Part shown: positions 1 through 5,890 of the stretch, piece by piece | How positions within the stretch are numbered: position 1 is the stretch's first letter | Layout of the letters: every line of letters begins with the position of its first letter | Assembly (NCBI GenBank): GCA_012514785.1 | Contig: JAAYZP010000093.1 | Span: 1 to 5,921 of the forward strand | Length of the DNA: 5,921 nt | Source of the DNA: Propionibacterium sp. | GTDB lineage: Bacteria > Actinomycetota > Actinomycetes > Propionibacteriales > Propionibacteriaceae | Direction of reading: 5' to 3' | Made by a program: the position numbers and the translations under genes | The notes under the pieces: generated by a model | Databases searched by the model: none | What the model was told of the DNA's origin: nothing | The model's input: the letters and a program-made list of their open reading frames with translations, nothing else

Positions 1-582
1 CTCGAACACGAAGAACGGCACGCCCTGCACGCCGATCTGGCGGCCATGCGCGATGTCCTGGTCGATCAGCTGGTCCAGCTCCTCGGAGGCGATCGCCTCG
101 CGCGACTCCACCTCGCCCACGCCCGCGGCCACGCCGAGCGCGACGAGGGTGTCGTCGTCGCCGATGTTCTTGCCGTCGATGAAGTGCCCCTCCAGGAGGG
201 ACTCCTTCAGCGCGTCGGTGCGGGTGCCCTCGTCGACGGCGTCGGCGCGCTTCGCGGCCTGCAGGAGGCGGTGGGCCTTGCGGGAGTTGGCGACGACGAC
301 CGCGTCCCAGTCGTACTCCAGCCCCTCCCCTGCGGCCTGCTCCTTCACGTGCCCCAGCATCTGGTGCACCTGCTCCGCGGGCATGCCCTTGGCCTGCGAG
401 AGGTAGTCGGCCTCGGTGCGCGGGTCGTGGTCGGGCAGCGTCGGATCCAGCTGGTAGCTGCGCCACCGCACGTTCACCGAGTCCTTGTGCTCGAAGCCGT
501 CGAGCGCCTTCTCGAAGCGCCGCTTGCCGATGTAACACCAGGGACAGGCGATGTCCGACCAGATTTCTACGTCAATGCTCAT
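1..582 (-). CDS. DsbA-family (FrnE-like) thiol oxidoreductase, 3' end cut by the window
   Basis: Reading the minus strand from the ATG at 582-580 gives 194 uninterrupted codons to base 1, with no stop, so the C-terminus lies outside the window. The protein begins MSIDVEIWSDIACPWCYIGK. The CPWC redox motif is at residues 13-16 (bases 546-535), directly after the first beta strand as in the thioredoxin-fold DSBA family (Pfam PF01323, FrnE/2-hydroxychromene-2-carboxylate isomerase-like). A helical insertion follows (about 55-160), then GVPFFVF with the expected cis-proline at P189. Family members run about 210-240 residues, so roughly 20-45 are missing. No signal peptide is visible, so it should act in the cytoplasm, in disulfide reduction or isomerisation or as a mycothiol/mycoredoxin-linked reductase like M. 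tuberculosis Rv2466c, which also has CPWC. The substrate cannot be read from sequence. It is transcribed divergently from cysS across 61 bp. The start is fixed by its closeness to the CPWC strand; no good Shine-Dalgarno precedes it. Confidence 0.9.
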   Translation of the reverse strand, partial: MSIDVEIWSDIACPWCYIGKRRFEKALDGFEHKDSVNVRWRSYQLDPTLPDHDPRTEADYLSQAKGMPAEQVHQMLGHVKEQAAGEGLEYDWDAVVVANSRKAHRLLQAAKRADAVDEGTRTDALKESLLEGHFIDGKNIGDDDTLVALGVAAGVGEVESREAIASEELDQLIDQDIAHGRQIGVQGVPFFVFE

Positions 583-589
583 ACCTACA

Positions 590-595
590 ACAATG
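590..595 (-). promoter_or_regulatory. Weak candidate -10 box for the DsbA-family gene
   Basis: On the minus strand CATTGT lies 7 nt upstream of the ATG at 582. It keeps the A at position 2 and the T at position 6 of TANNNT but not the first T. The spacing would put the transcript start at or next to the ATG, matching the lack of a Shine-Dalgarno. No -35 box is evident. The call is tentative. Confidence 0.25.
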
Positions 596-631
596 CCCGG
601 CGCGCACAAAACATTCCCGGCCACGCTCCAA

Positions 632-637
632 TAGACT
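632..637 (+). promoter_or_regulatory. -10 box of a probable leaderless cysS promoter
   Basis: TAGACT matches the actinobacterial TANNNT -10 consensus and is followed by 6 nt (GGGCGG) and then the GTG start of cysS at 644. That spacing predicts transcription starting at the G of the start codon. No -35 hexamer resembling TTGACA lies 16-19 bp upstream, and no usual Shine-Dalgarno at normal spacing is present. Leaderless ATG/GTG mRNAs with this geometry are well known in mycobacteria, corynebacteria and streptomycetes. Confidence 0.6.
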
Positions 638-643
638 GGGCGG

Positions 644-2098
644 GTGACGTTCAAGCTGTATGACTCCGCCACCCGCCAGGTGCGTGACTTCGTGCCCCTC
701 GAAGCGGGGCGCGTCTCCATCTACCACTGCGGGCTGACGGTCCAGGCGTCTCCCCACCTCGGCCACATCCGCAAGGAGGTCGTGTTCGACGTCCTGCGCC
801 GCTGGCTGACCCACTCCGGCTACCAGGTGCGCGTCGTCGCCAACATCACCGACATCGACGACAAGATCCTCAGTAAGGCCGCCGAGCGGGGCGTGGAGTG
901 GTTCGAGCACGCCTACGAGTTCGAGCGCGAGCTGCACGACGCCTACGCGTCACTGGGCTGCCAGCCGCCGAGCTACGAGCCGCGCGCCACCGGCCACATC
1001 CCGGAGATGATCGAGCTCATCGAGGAGCTCGTCGCCCGCGGGCACGCCTACGCCGCCGCCGACGATTCCGGCGACGTGTACTTCGACGTCCGCTCCTGGC
1101 CCGACTACGGCGCCCTCAGCGGGCAGAAGGTCGACGAGATGGCCGCGGCCGAGGACGCCGATCCGCGCGGCAAGCGCGACCCCCGCGACTTCGCCCTCTG
1201 GAAGGGCCACAAACAGGGCGAGCCGTTGACGGCGTCGTGGCCCTCCCCCTGGGGGCGCGGCCGCCCGGGCTGGCACATCGAGTGCTCCGCCATGGCCGGC
1301 AAGTACCTGGGCGATCAGTTCGACATCCACGGCGGCGGCCTCGACCTGCGCTTCCCCCACCACGAGAACGAGCTCGCCCAGTCGCGCGCGGCGGGCCGCG
1401 AATTCGCCAACTTCTGGATGCACAACGCCTGGGTCACCATGGCCGGCGAGAAGATGAGCAAGTCGCTCGGCAACACCGCGCAGGTCACCGAGATCACCAA
1501 GGCCTACGACCCACGCGCCGTGCGCTACTTCCTGCTCGCCCCGCACTACCGCTCGAAGATCGAGTTCCGGCCGAACGCGCACGAGGATTCCGACGACGAC
1601 GCCCGCGGCTCGATGGGCGAGGCCGAGAAGGCGATCGAACGCATCGACTCCTTCCTCGACCGGGCGCTCGAGGTAGTCGGGGACGACTTCCACGACGCCC
1701 CCGGACCGCTGCCGTTCACGGACGAGTTCGCCCGCGCGATGGACGACGACCTCGGCACCCCGCAGGCCGTCGCCGTCCTGTTCGACGCCATCCGCGCCGG
1801 CAACCAGTCACTGAAGTCGGGCGACAAGGATGCCGTGCGCGCGATCCTCCACTCCGTCACCACCATGCTCGACGTCTTCGGCCTCAACCCCGCCGCCCCC
1901 GAGTGGGCCGACTCCGCAGCCGCCGACGACGACCTCACCCCCGTCGTCGACAAGCTCGTCGCCGCCCTGCTCGGCCAGCGGGCCGAGGCCCGCGCCAACA
2001 AGGACTGGGCCGCCGCCGATGCGATCCGCGACACCCTGGCCGACGCCGGCCTCACGATCACCGACACCCCCGACGGCGCGAAATGGAGCACCAACTGA
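644..2098 (+). CDS. cysS: Cysteinyl-tRNA synthetase (class Ia)
   Basis: The 484-residue protein charges tRNA-Cys with cysteine using ATP in the cytoplasm. The Rossmann catalytic domain carries the HIGH-type motif HLGH (38-41), NITDIDDKI (67-75) and KMSKS (270-274). The catalytic Zn ligands are in place: C29 in YHCGLTV, C214 in HIECSAM, and H239 and E243 in FPHHENE, matching E. coli C28, C209, H234 and E238. A DALR-type helical domain covers roughly 345-415. The C-terminus (about 447-484, QRAEARANKDW through DTPDGAKWS) is the usual CysRS tail. Length and tail separate it from the shorter paralogue MshC (about 410 residues, mycothiol synthesis). The GTG start is supported by an N-terminus that aligns with M. 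tuberculosis CysRS (FVPL..G.VSIY.CG.TVQ..PH.GH) and by the -10 box 6 nt upstream. The stop overlaps the rlmB start by one base. Nothing is missing or broken. Confidence 0.97.
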   Translation: MTFKLYDSATRQVRDFVPLEAGRVSIYHCGLTVQASPHLGHIRKEVVFDVLRRWLTHSGYQVRVVANITDIDDKILSKAAERGVEWFEHAYEFERELHDAYASLGCQPPSYEPRATGHIPEMIELIEELVARGHAYAAADDSGDVYFDVRSWPDYGALSGQKVDEMAAAEDADPRGKRDPRDFALWKGHKQGEPLTASWPSPWGRGRPGWHIECSAMAGKYLGDQFDIHGGGLDLRFPHHENELAQSRAAGREFANFWMHNAWVTMAGEKMSKSLGNTAQVTEITKAYDPRAVRYFLLAPHYRSKIEFRPNAHEDSDDDARGSMGEAEKAIERIDSFLDRALEVVGDDFHDAPGPLPFTDEFARAMDDDLGTPQAVAVLFDAIRAGNQSLKSGDKDAVRAILHSVTTMLDVFGLNPAAPEWADSAAADDDLTPVVDKLVAALLGQRAEARANKDWAAADAIRDTLADAGLTITDTPDGAKWSTN

Positions 2099-3045
2099 TG
2101 GCAGGCAACTCATCCAGGCGGGGCGCGGGCAGCCGCGGCAAGGGCAAGACCGCCGGCTCCGGCGGGCGCGTCCGCAAGGGCCTCGCCGGCCGTGGCCCGA
2201 CGCCGAAGGCCGAGGACCGCACGTACCACCAGGCCTACCGCACCAAGCAGGCCGCGGAGCGACGCCAGGCGGGCCAGCCCAAGCGCTCGCCGCGCGGGAA
2301 GGCGGGCGCCGACTGGGTCGTCGGACGCAACCCGGTCTACGAGGCCATGGTGGCCGGCATGCCCGTCAAGCAGGTCTACCTCGCCGAGGGCGCGGAGCGT
2401 GACGACCGCCTGCGCGACATCCTGAAGTTCGCCGCAGAGCAGTCGGTTCCGCTGCTGCAGGTGCCGCGCGGTGAGCTCGACCGCGTCACCGGCGGGCTGG
2501 TCCACCAGGGCGTCGCGCTCCAGTTGCCGAGCTACGACTACGCGGTCCCCGAGGACCTCTTCGCCGACGGTATCGACACCAACGCGGTCATCGTCGCCTG
2601 CGACGGCATCACCGACCCCCGCAACCTGGGCGCGATCATCCGCTCGGCCGCGGCGTTCGGCGCATCCGGCGTGCTCATCCACGAGCGCCGCTCCGCGTCG
2701 ATGACGGCGGCGGCCTGGAAGACGTCGGCCGGGGCCGCGGCGAGGATCCCCGTCGCGATGGCCGGCAACCTCAACCGCGCCCTCGAGCAGGCGTCGAAGA
2801 TGGGCTACACCGTCGTCGGGCTGGAGGGCGAGTCCGACATCACGATCGGCGCCACCCCGGGCGCCGACGGGCCGCTGATCATCGTGGTCGGCTCCGAGGA
2901 CGAGGGTCTCTCGCGCCTGACCCGCGAGCGGTGCGACGCGTTGGTCTCGATCCCGATCACCTCCGAGGTCGAGTCGCTCAACGCCTCCGTCGCCGCGTCG
3001 ATCGCGCTCTACGAGGCCAGCCTCCAGCGGCAGCCCACCGACTGA
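2098..3045 (+). CDS. rlmB: 23S rRNA 2'-O-methyltransferase, SpoU/TrmH family (RlmB-like)
   Basis: This 315-residue protein transfers a methyl group from SAM to a ribose 2'-OH; E. coli RlmB modifies G2251 of 23S rRNA. Residues 1-70 are a Gly/Arg/Lys-rich, probably disordered RNA-binding extension. The SpoU substrate-binding domain starts at VVGRNPVYEAM (74-84) and includes VHQGVALQLP (135-144). The trefoil-knot SPOUT domain has motif 1 DGITDPRNLGAIIRSA (169-184, with N176 and R182), motif 2 VVGSEDEGL (263-271, with E267) and motif 3 IPITSEVESLNASVAAS (285-301, with N295). The ATG overlaps the cysS stop (TGATG) and has GGAG at 2085-2088, 9 nt upstream, so translation is probably coupled to cysS. 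The pair cysS-rlmB is adjacent in other actinobacteria (M. tuberculosis Rv3580c-Rv3579c). The family is certain; the exact target nucleotide is inferred, and some SpoU relatives (TsnR/AviRb) modify other sites and give antibiotic resistance. Confidence 0.92.
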   Translation: MAGNSSRRGAGSRGKGKTAGSGGRVRKGLAGRGPTPKAEDRTYHQAYRTKQAAERRQAGQPKRSPRGKAGADWVVGRNPVYEAMVAGMPVKQVYLAEGAERDDRLRDILKFAAEQSVPLLQVPRGELDRVTGGLVHQGVALQLPSYDYAVPEDLFADGIDTNAVIVACDGITDPRNLGAIIRSAAAFGASGVLIHERRSASMTAAAWKTSAGAAARIPVAMAGNLNRALEQASKMGYTVVGLEGESDITIGATPGADGPLIIVVGSEDEGLSRLTRERCDALVSIPITSEVESLNASVAASIALYEASLQRQPTD

Positions 3046-3047
3046 GC

Positions 3048-3062
3048 ACGGGCACGACCCGT
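3048..3062 (+). terminator. Small GC-rich hairpin just after rlmB (doubtful terminator)
   Basis: ACGGG-CACGA-CCCGT forms a 5-bp stem with a 5-nt loop starting two bases after the rlmB stop codon. No U-tract follows, so it does not meet the intrinsic terminator model. It could slow RNA polymerase or protect the 3' end, or be chance in GC-rich DNA. Confidence 0.25.
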
Positions 3063-3107
3063 CGAGGTGCTCCTTCGTCGCTCTCAGGAACCATGCCGGT
3101 GGATCGG

Positions 3108-3188
3108 GTGACCGTTTTCGGGGGGCTCAATGCACTTCCACCCCCGATTAGCGACCCGAACGCCGTTCAGACCCCCGAAAACGGTCAC
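3108..3188. repeat. 81-bp element with perfect 17-bp terminal inverted repeats
   Basis: GTGACCGTTTTCGGGGG at 3108-3124 is the exact reverse complement of 3172-3188. The 47-base interior contains a GAACG-C-CGTTC palindrome (3158-3168) and a further ACCCCCGA copy (3140-3147) that repeats the right arm (3171-3178) and could pair instead with the left arm (TCGGGGG, 3118-3124). It lies between convergent genes, 62 bp after the rlmB stop and 21 bp before the lipoprotein stop. No U-tract flanks it on either strand and I see no target-site duplication. It could be a REP/REPIN-like or MITE-like repeat, a bidirectional terminator of unusual form, or a protein-binding site. Only the inverted repeat itself is certain. 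Confidence 0.75.
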
Positions 3189-3209
3189 GTCCGTCACGGG
3201 AGCGGTCCC

Positions 3210-4358
3210 CTAGACGAAGCGGTCGGGCCCGTCGCGGTAGACCACCTCGAACTGCAGCGGCTTCGCGCCACTGGAGAAGTTGGCCGTCACGCCCTGGATC
3301 TCGGCGTAGTCCACCACCATGCGCCCGTTGGCGTTGAACGTCAGCGACGCCGAGCGGTCCCGCCCGGTGACCTCGAAGGTGGGGATCACGTCGGCCTCCT
3401 GCCGCAGCACCGACTCGGTGGTGATCGTCTGCGGCGTGATCAGCGGCATCGCCTCGCCCGCCACCGAGCGGTAGGTGAACGATCCCGGGAGGTCGAGCTC
3501 GATGTTGGCCGCCACCACCTCGAACTCGATGCGCGCGTTCATCGGCACCGTCAGCCACTGGCGGTCCTGCGAGGCCCACCCGTGCACGGGGTTCCACGGC
3601 GCCAGGAACGCGTTGGCGGGCTCGTAGCCGATCCGGAACAGCCCCGTCTGCGCCTCGATACCCGCGGGCGGCGACGTCGTGAACTCCCGCTCGAAGACCC
3701 CACCGGCCGGCGTGAAACCCACCATCTGGCGGTCGCGGAAGCCCGCGTTGGAGGTCCAGGCGTCGTCGACGGCGGGCACCCCCTGCAGCAGGTCCACCTT
3801 GACCGTCTTGCCCTCGTCGGTCACCTCCAACATGCAGGTGCCGTCCACGGGCACGCACGCGACGATGAACTCCCACCTCACGCCGTAGCTGCCGCGCGCG
3901 AAGCCGCCGAACATGTTGCGCAGCGGCAGCGCGGTGCCGTCGGCGTTCAGCACCACCGCGACGGGGTGGTCCGAGTCCTCCGGGAACGCCGGCTGCCCCG
4001 CCTGCGCCGTGAACCCGACGAACGTGTACCCGTCCGGGGCGCGCAGCGGGCTCACCCGCTCCACACGCTGCGCGACGTCGTAGTCGAGCGTCGACCCGAC
4101 GTAGATCGCGCCGATCCGGCCGTCGAGGTGCGGGGTGGCGAACACGAGCCCCGACGGGGCCGCGCCCGCGACGTCGACGTGGCGGCCGTCGGTGGAGCGG
4201 GCGAAGAACGACGACTCCACCACCACCTCCGGCGGGATCGCGTCGACGCTCTCCTCCGGGGAGCGGAACTCTTCCGGCGTGAAGTCCACCGGCCCGCTGC
4301 ATGCGGCCAGCATCGGCGCCCCCATGAGGGCCAGAGCTGCACGTCGCGAGATGATCAC
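3210..4358 (-). CDS. Unrecognised exported lipoprotein, possible Tat substrate
   Basis: From the GTG at 4358 the product is 382 residues. It opens with MIISRRAALALMG, a short n-region with twin arginines (R5-R6), a hydrophobic segment, and a lipobox LAAC ending at C20. It should therefore be exported, perhaps by Tat, and lipid-anchored on the outer face of the membrane. The acidic linker (PVDFTPEEFRSPEES) leads into a mature part that looks beta-rich, with no membrane helix and no catalytic motif I know. Two cysteines seven positions apart (C168, C175: CVPVDGTC) may form a disulfide. A WNP..GWA motif marks the second half, and the protein ends in DGPDRFV. An in-frame ATG lies ten codons upstream (4388), but it has no Shine-Dalgarno and the -10 box falls downstream of it, so the GTG is preferred. 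It is divergent from glyA and convergent with rlmB. I do not recognise the family; function is unknown. Confidence 0.82.
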   Translation of the reverse strand: MIISRRAALALMGAPMLAACSGPVDFTPEEFRSPEESVDAIPPEVVVESSFFARSTDGRHVDVAGAAPSGLVFATPHLDGRIGAIYVGSTLDYDVAQRVERVSPLRAPDGYTFVGFTAQAGQPAFPEDSDHPVAVVLNADGTALPLRNMFGGFARGSYGVRWEFIVACVPVDGTCMLEVTDEGKTVKVDLLQGVPAVDDAWTSNAGFRDRQMVGFTPAGGVFEREFTTSPPAGIEAQTGLFRIGYEPANAFLAPWNPVHGWASQDRQWLTVPMNARIEFEVVAANIELDLPGSFTYRSVAGEAMPLITPQTITTESVLRQEADVIPTFEVTGRDRSASLTFNANGRMVVDYAEIQGVTANFSSGAKPLQFEVVYRDGPDRFV

Positions 4359-4365
4359 GGGGGCA

Positions 4366-4371
4366 AGGGTA
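4366..4371 (-). promoter_or_regulatory. -10 box of a probable leaderless lipoprotein promoter
   Basis: On the minus strand TACCCT fits TANNNT and is followed by 7 nt (TGCCCCC) and then GTG at 4358, so the transcript would start at the start codon. The box lies inside the reading frame of the longer ATG version (4388), which argues against that start. No clear -35 is present. Confidence 0.55.
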
Positions 4372-4372
4372 G

Positions 4373-4387
4373 TGACCAAAGCGGTCA
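4373..4387. promoter_or_regulatory. Candidate operator, TGACC-N5-GGTCA palindrome
   Basis: Perfect 5-bp arms (4373-4377 and 4383-4387) separated by AAAGC. It sits just upstream of the lipoprotein -10 box and 5 bp before the putative glyA -35, where a dimeric regulator could affect both divergent promoters. No regulator gene is in the window. Short palindromes arise by chance, so this is suggestive only. Confidence 0.35.
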
Positions 4388-4392
4388 TCGCG

Positions 4393-4422
4393 TTGGTCGT
4401 TCGCCGCGGAGCGGACTAAATT
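4393..4422 (+). promoter_or_regulatory. Putative glyA promoter
   Basis: TAAATT at 4417-4422 is an A/T-rich -10 box standing out in GC-rich DNA. TTGGTC at 4393-4398, 18 bp upstream, is a partial -35 match (TTG only). The predicted start near 4429 gives a leader of about 25 nt, too short for a riboswitch. Confidence 0.5.
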
Positions 4423-4436
4423 GGGCCCCAGCCCAA
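4421..4436. promoter_or_regulatory. TTGGGC-N4-GCCCAA palindrome at the glyA start site
   Basis: Perfect 6-bp arms flank CCCA. The left arm overlaps the last two bases of the putative -10 box and the centre coincides with the predicted transcript start. A complete RNA hairpin would therefore not form from that start; a DNA operator for a repressor is the more natural reading. No regulator is identified. Confidence 0.4.
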
Positions 4437-4442
4437 CTTCCT

Positions 4443-4448
4443 AAGGAG
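4443..4448 (+). promoter_or_regulatory. Shine-Dalgarno of glyA
   Basis: AAGGAG is 5 nt before the GTG at 4454 and fixes that start. It is the strongest ribosome binding site in the window and contrasts with the probably leaderless cysS and lipoprotein genes. Confidence 0.8.
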
Positions 4449-4453
4449 CTTTC

Positions 4454-5890
4454 GTGAGCGACCTCAACGCCGTTTCCACCGCGTACCAGACGCTGCTCAG
4501 CGCAATCGAGCAGGTCGAGCCGCGGATCGCGGCCGCCACCCGCCAGGAACTCACCGACCAGCGCGCATCGCTGAAGCTGATCGCCAGTGAGAACTACGCC
4601 AGCCTCCCCGTGCTCGCGACGATGGGTACCTGGATGAGCGACAAGTACGCCGAGGGTACGGTGGGTCGCCGCTTCTACGCCGGCTGCCAGAACGTCGACA
4701 CCGTCGAGGCCGTCGCGGCCGAACACGCCCGCGAGCTCTTCGGCGCCGAGTACGCCTACGTGCAGCCCCACTCCGGGATCGACGCCAACCTCACCGCCTA
4801 CTGGGCGGTGCTGGCCCACGAGATCGAGACCCCGGCGCTCGCCGAGCACGGCGTGCGCAGCGTCAACGACCTCTCCGAATCCGACTGGGAGGTGCTGCGC
4901 AAGAAGTTCGGCGACCAGCGCCTCATGGGCATGAGCCTCGACGCCGGCGGCCACCTCACGCACGGCTTCCGCCCGAACGTGTCCGGCAAGATGTTCCATC
5001 AGCGCGCCTACGGCACCGACCCCGAGACGCAGCTCCTCGACTACGACGCCATCGCGGAGCAGGCGCGCGATTTCAAGCCGCTGATCCTCGTCGCCGGCTA
5101 CTCCGCCTACCCGCGCCGCATCAACTTCGCCAAGATGCGCGAGATCGCCGACGAGATCGGCGCCGTCTTCATGGTGGACATGGCGCACTTCGCCGGCCTC
5201 GTGGCTGGCAAGGTGTTCACCGGCGACGAGGACCCGATCCCGCACGCTGACGTCATCATGACCACCACCCACAAGTCGCTACGCGGCCCGCGGGGAGGCA
5301 TGATCCTCGCGACGGAGAAGTACGCGGCCGACATCGACCGCGGCTGCCCGCTCGTGCTCGGCGGCCCCCTCGGGCACGTCATGGCCGCCAAGGCCGTCGC
5401 GCTGGCCGAGGCCCGCACGCAGGAGTTCCGCGACTATGCCCACGCCGTCGTCGACAACGCCCGCGCGCTCGCCGAGGGTCTGAAGTCCCGCGGCGTGCGG
5501 CTCGTCACCGACGGCACGGACAACCACATCGTCCTGATGGACGTGCGCGACTTCAACGTCACCGGCCGCCAGGCCGAGGCCGCGCTGTTGGATGCCGGCA
5601 TCGTGACGAACCGCAACTCCGTGCCGAACGACCCCAACGGCGCCTGGTACACCACCGGCGTGCGCCTCGGCACCCCGGCGCTCACGTCGCGCGGCTTCTC
5701 CACCTCCGACATGGACGCCGTGGCCGACATGATCGCGGGCGTGCTGAAGGCCACCAAGCCCACGACGACGTCGAAGGGCGAGCCGAGCAAGGCGAAGTAC
5801 GAGCTCACCGACGACGCCCGCCAGCACTCGCTGAACGAGGCCGAGCGTCTGCTCGACCTCCACCCGCTGTACCCGGGCTTCGAGATCTGA
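4454..5890 (+). CDS. glyA: Serine hydroxymethyltransferase, long form with insert
   Basis: A cytoplasmic PLP enzyme that interconverts serine plus tetrahydrofolate with glycine plus 5,10-methylene-THF, the main one-carbon source for purine, thymidylate and methionine synthesis. The protein has 478 residues against about 417-430 for common bacterial forms. Visible motifs are SENYAS (45-50), YAEGTVGRRFYAGC (65-78), QPHSG (104-108), GGHLTHG (165-171), VDMAH (241-245, with D242 for the PLP ring nitrogen), TTTHKSLRGPRGG (270-282, PLP lysine K274) and TGVRLGTPALTSRG (401-414, substrate carboxylate R404). Relative to E. coli, about 31 residues are inserted between QPHSG...AVL (to 120) and GMSLDAGGHLTHG (159-171), and the C-terminus is extended after about 435 by a Lys/Thr-rich linker and a helix ending LHPLYPGFEI. 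The GTG start has AAGGAG 5 nt upstream. All catalytic residues are present. No downstream gene is seen before the window ends. Confidence 0.96.
   Translation: MSDLNAVSTAYQTLLSAIEQVEPRIAAATRQELTDQRASLKLIASENYASLPVLATMGTWMSDKYAEGTVGRRFYAGCQNVDTVEAVAAEHARELFGAEYAYVQPHSGIDANLTAYWAVLAHEIETPALAEHGVRSVNDLSESDWEVLRKKFGDQRLMGMSLDAGGHLTHGFRPNVSGKMFHQRAYGTDPETQLLDYDAIAEQARDFKPLILVAGYSAYPRRINFAKMREIADEIGAVFMVDMAHFAGLVAGKVFTGDEDPIPHADVIMTTTHKSLRGPRGGMILATEKYAADIDRGCPLVLGGPLGHVMAAKAVALAEARTQEFRDYAHAVVDNARALAEGLKSRGVRLVTDGTDNHIVLMDVRDFNVTGRQAEAALLDAGIVTNRNSVPNDPNGAWYTTGVRLGTPALTSRGFSTSDMDAVADMIAGVLKATKPTTTSKGEPSKAKYELTDDARQHSLNEAERLLDLHPLYPGFEI

Noticed and set aside
603..618. GGAAT ... GTT pattern upstream of the DsbA-family gene, resembling a SigR/SigH-type stress promoter
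   Set aside because: GGAAT and GTT are present on the minus strand, but the gap is 21 nt rather than the usual 18-19, so the match is not supported.
46..663. 205-codon plus-strand open frame at the left edge
   Set aside because: It is antisense to the DsbA-family gene, whose CPWC and cis-Pro motifs identify the true frame.
898..2097. Open frame upstream of and in frame with rlmB, overlapping cysS
   Set aside because: It is an Arg/Pro-rich shadow of cysS created by high GC. The SpoU protein is complete from ATG 2098, which has a GGAG site and the usual operon overlap.
644..2098. Could be MshC (cysteine ligase of mycothiol synthesis) instead of CysRS
   Set aside because: The length (484 residues) and the full C-terminal CysRS tail fit CysRS; MshC is shorter. 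The neighbour rlmB also fits the cysS locus.
3184..3198. Direct repeat GTCACG...GTCACG at the right edge of the inverted-repeat element, as a target-site duplication
   Set aside because: Both copies are on the same side of the element, so they are not a duplication flanking an insertion.
4423..4453. Glycine riboswitch or attenuator in the glyA leader
   Set aside because: The predicted leader is about 25 nt and the whole intergenic region is 95 bp, with no room or sequence for a riboswitch aptamer.
2931..4457. 508-codon plus-strand open frame antisense to the lipoprotein gene
   Set aside because: Its composition (Arg/His/Val-rich, no motif) is typical of GC-rich antisense shadows. It runs through the inverted-repeat element and the glyA promoter, while the opposite frame encodes a coherent signal peptide and lipobox.
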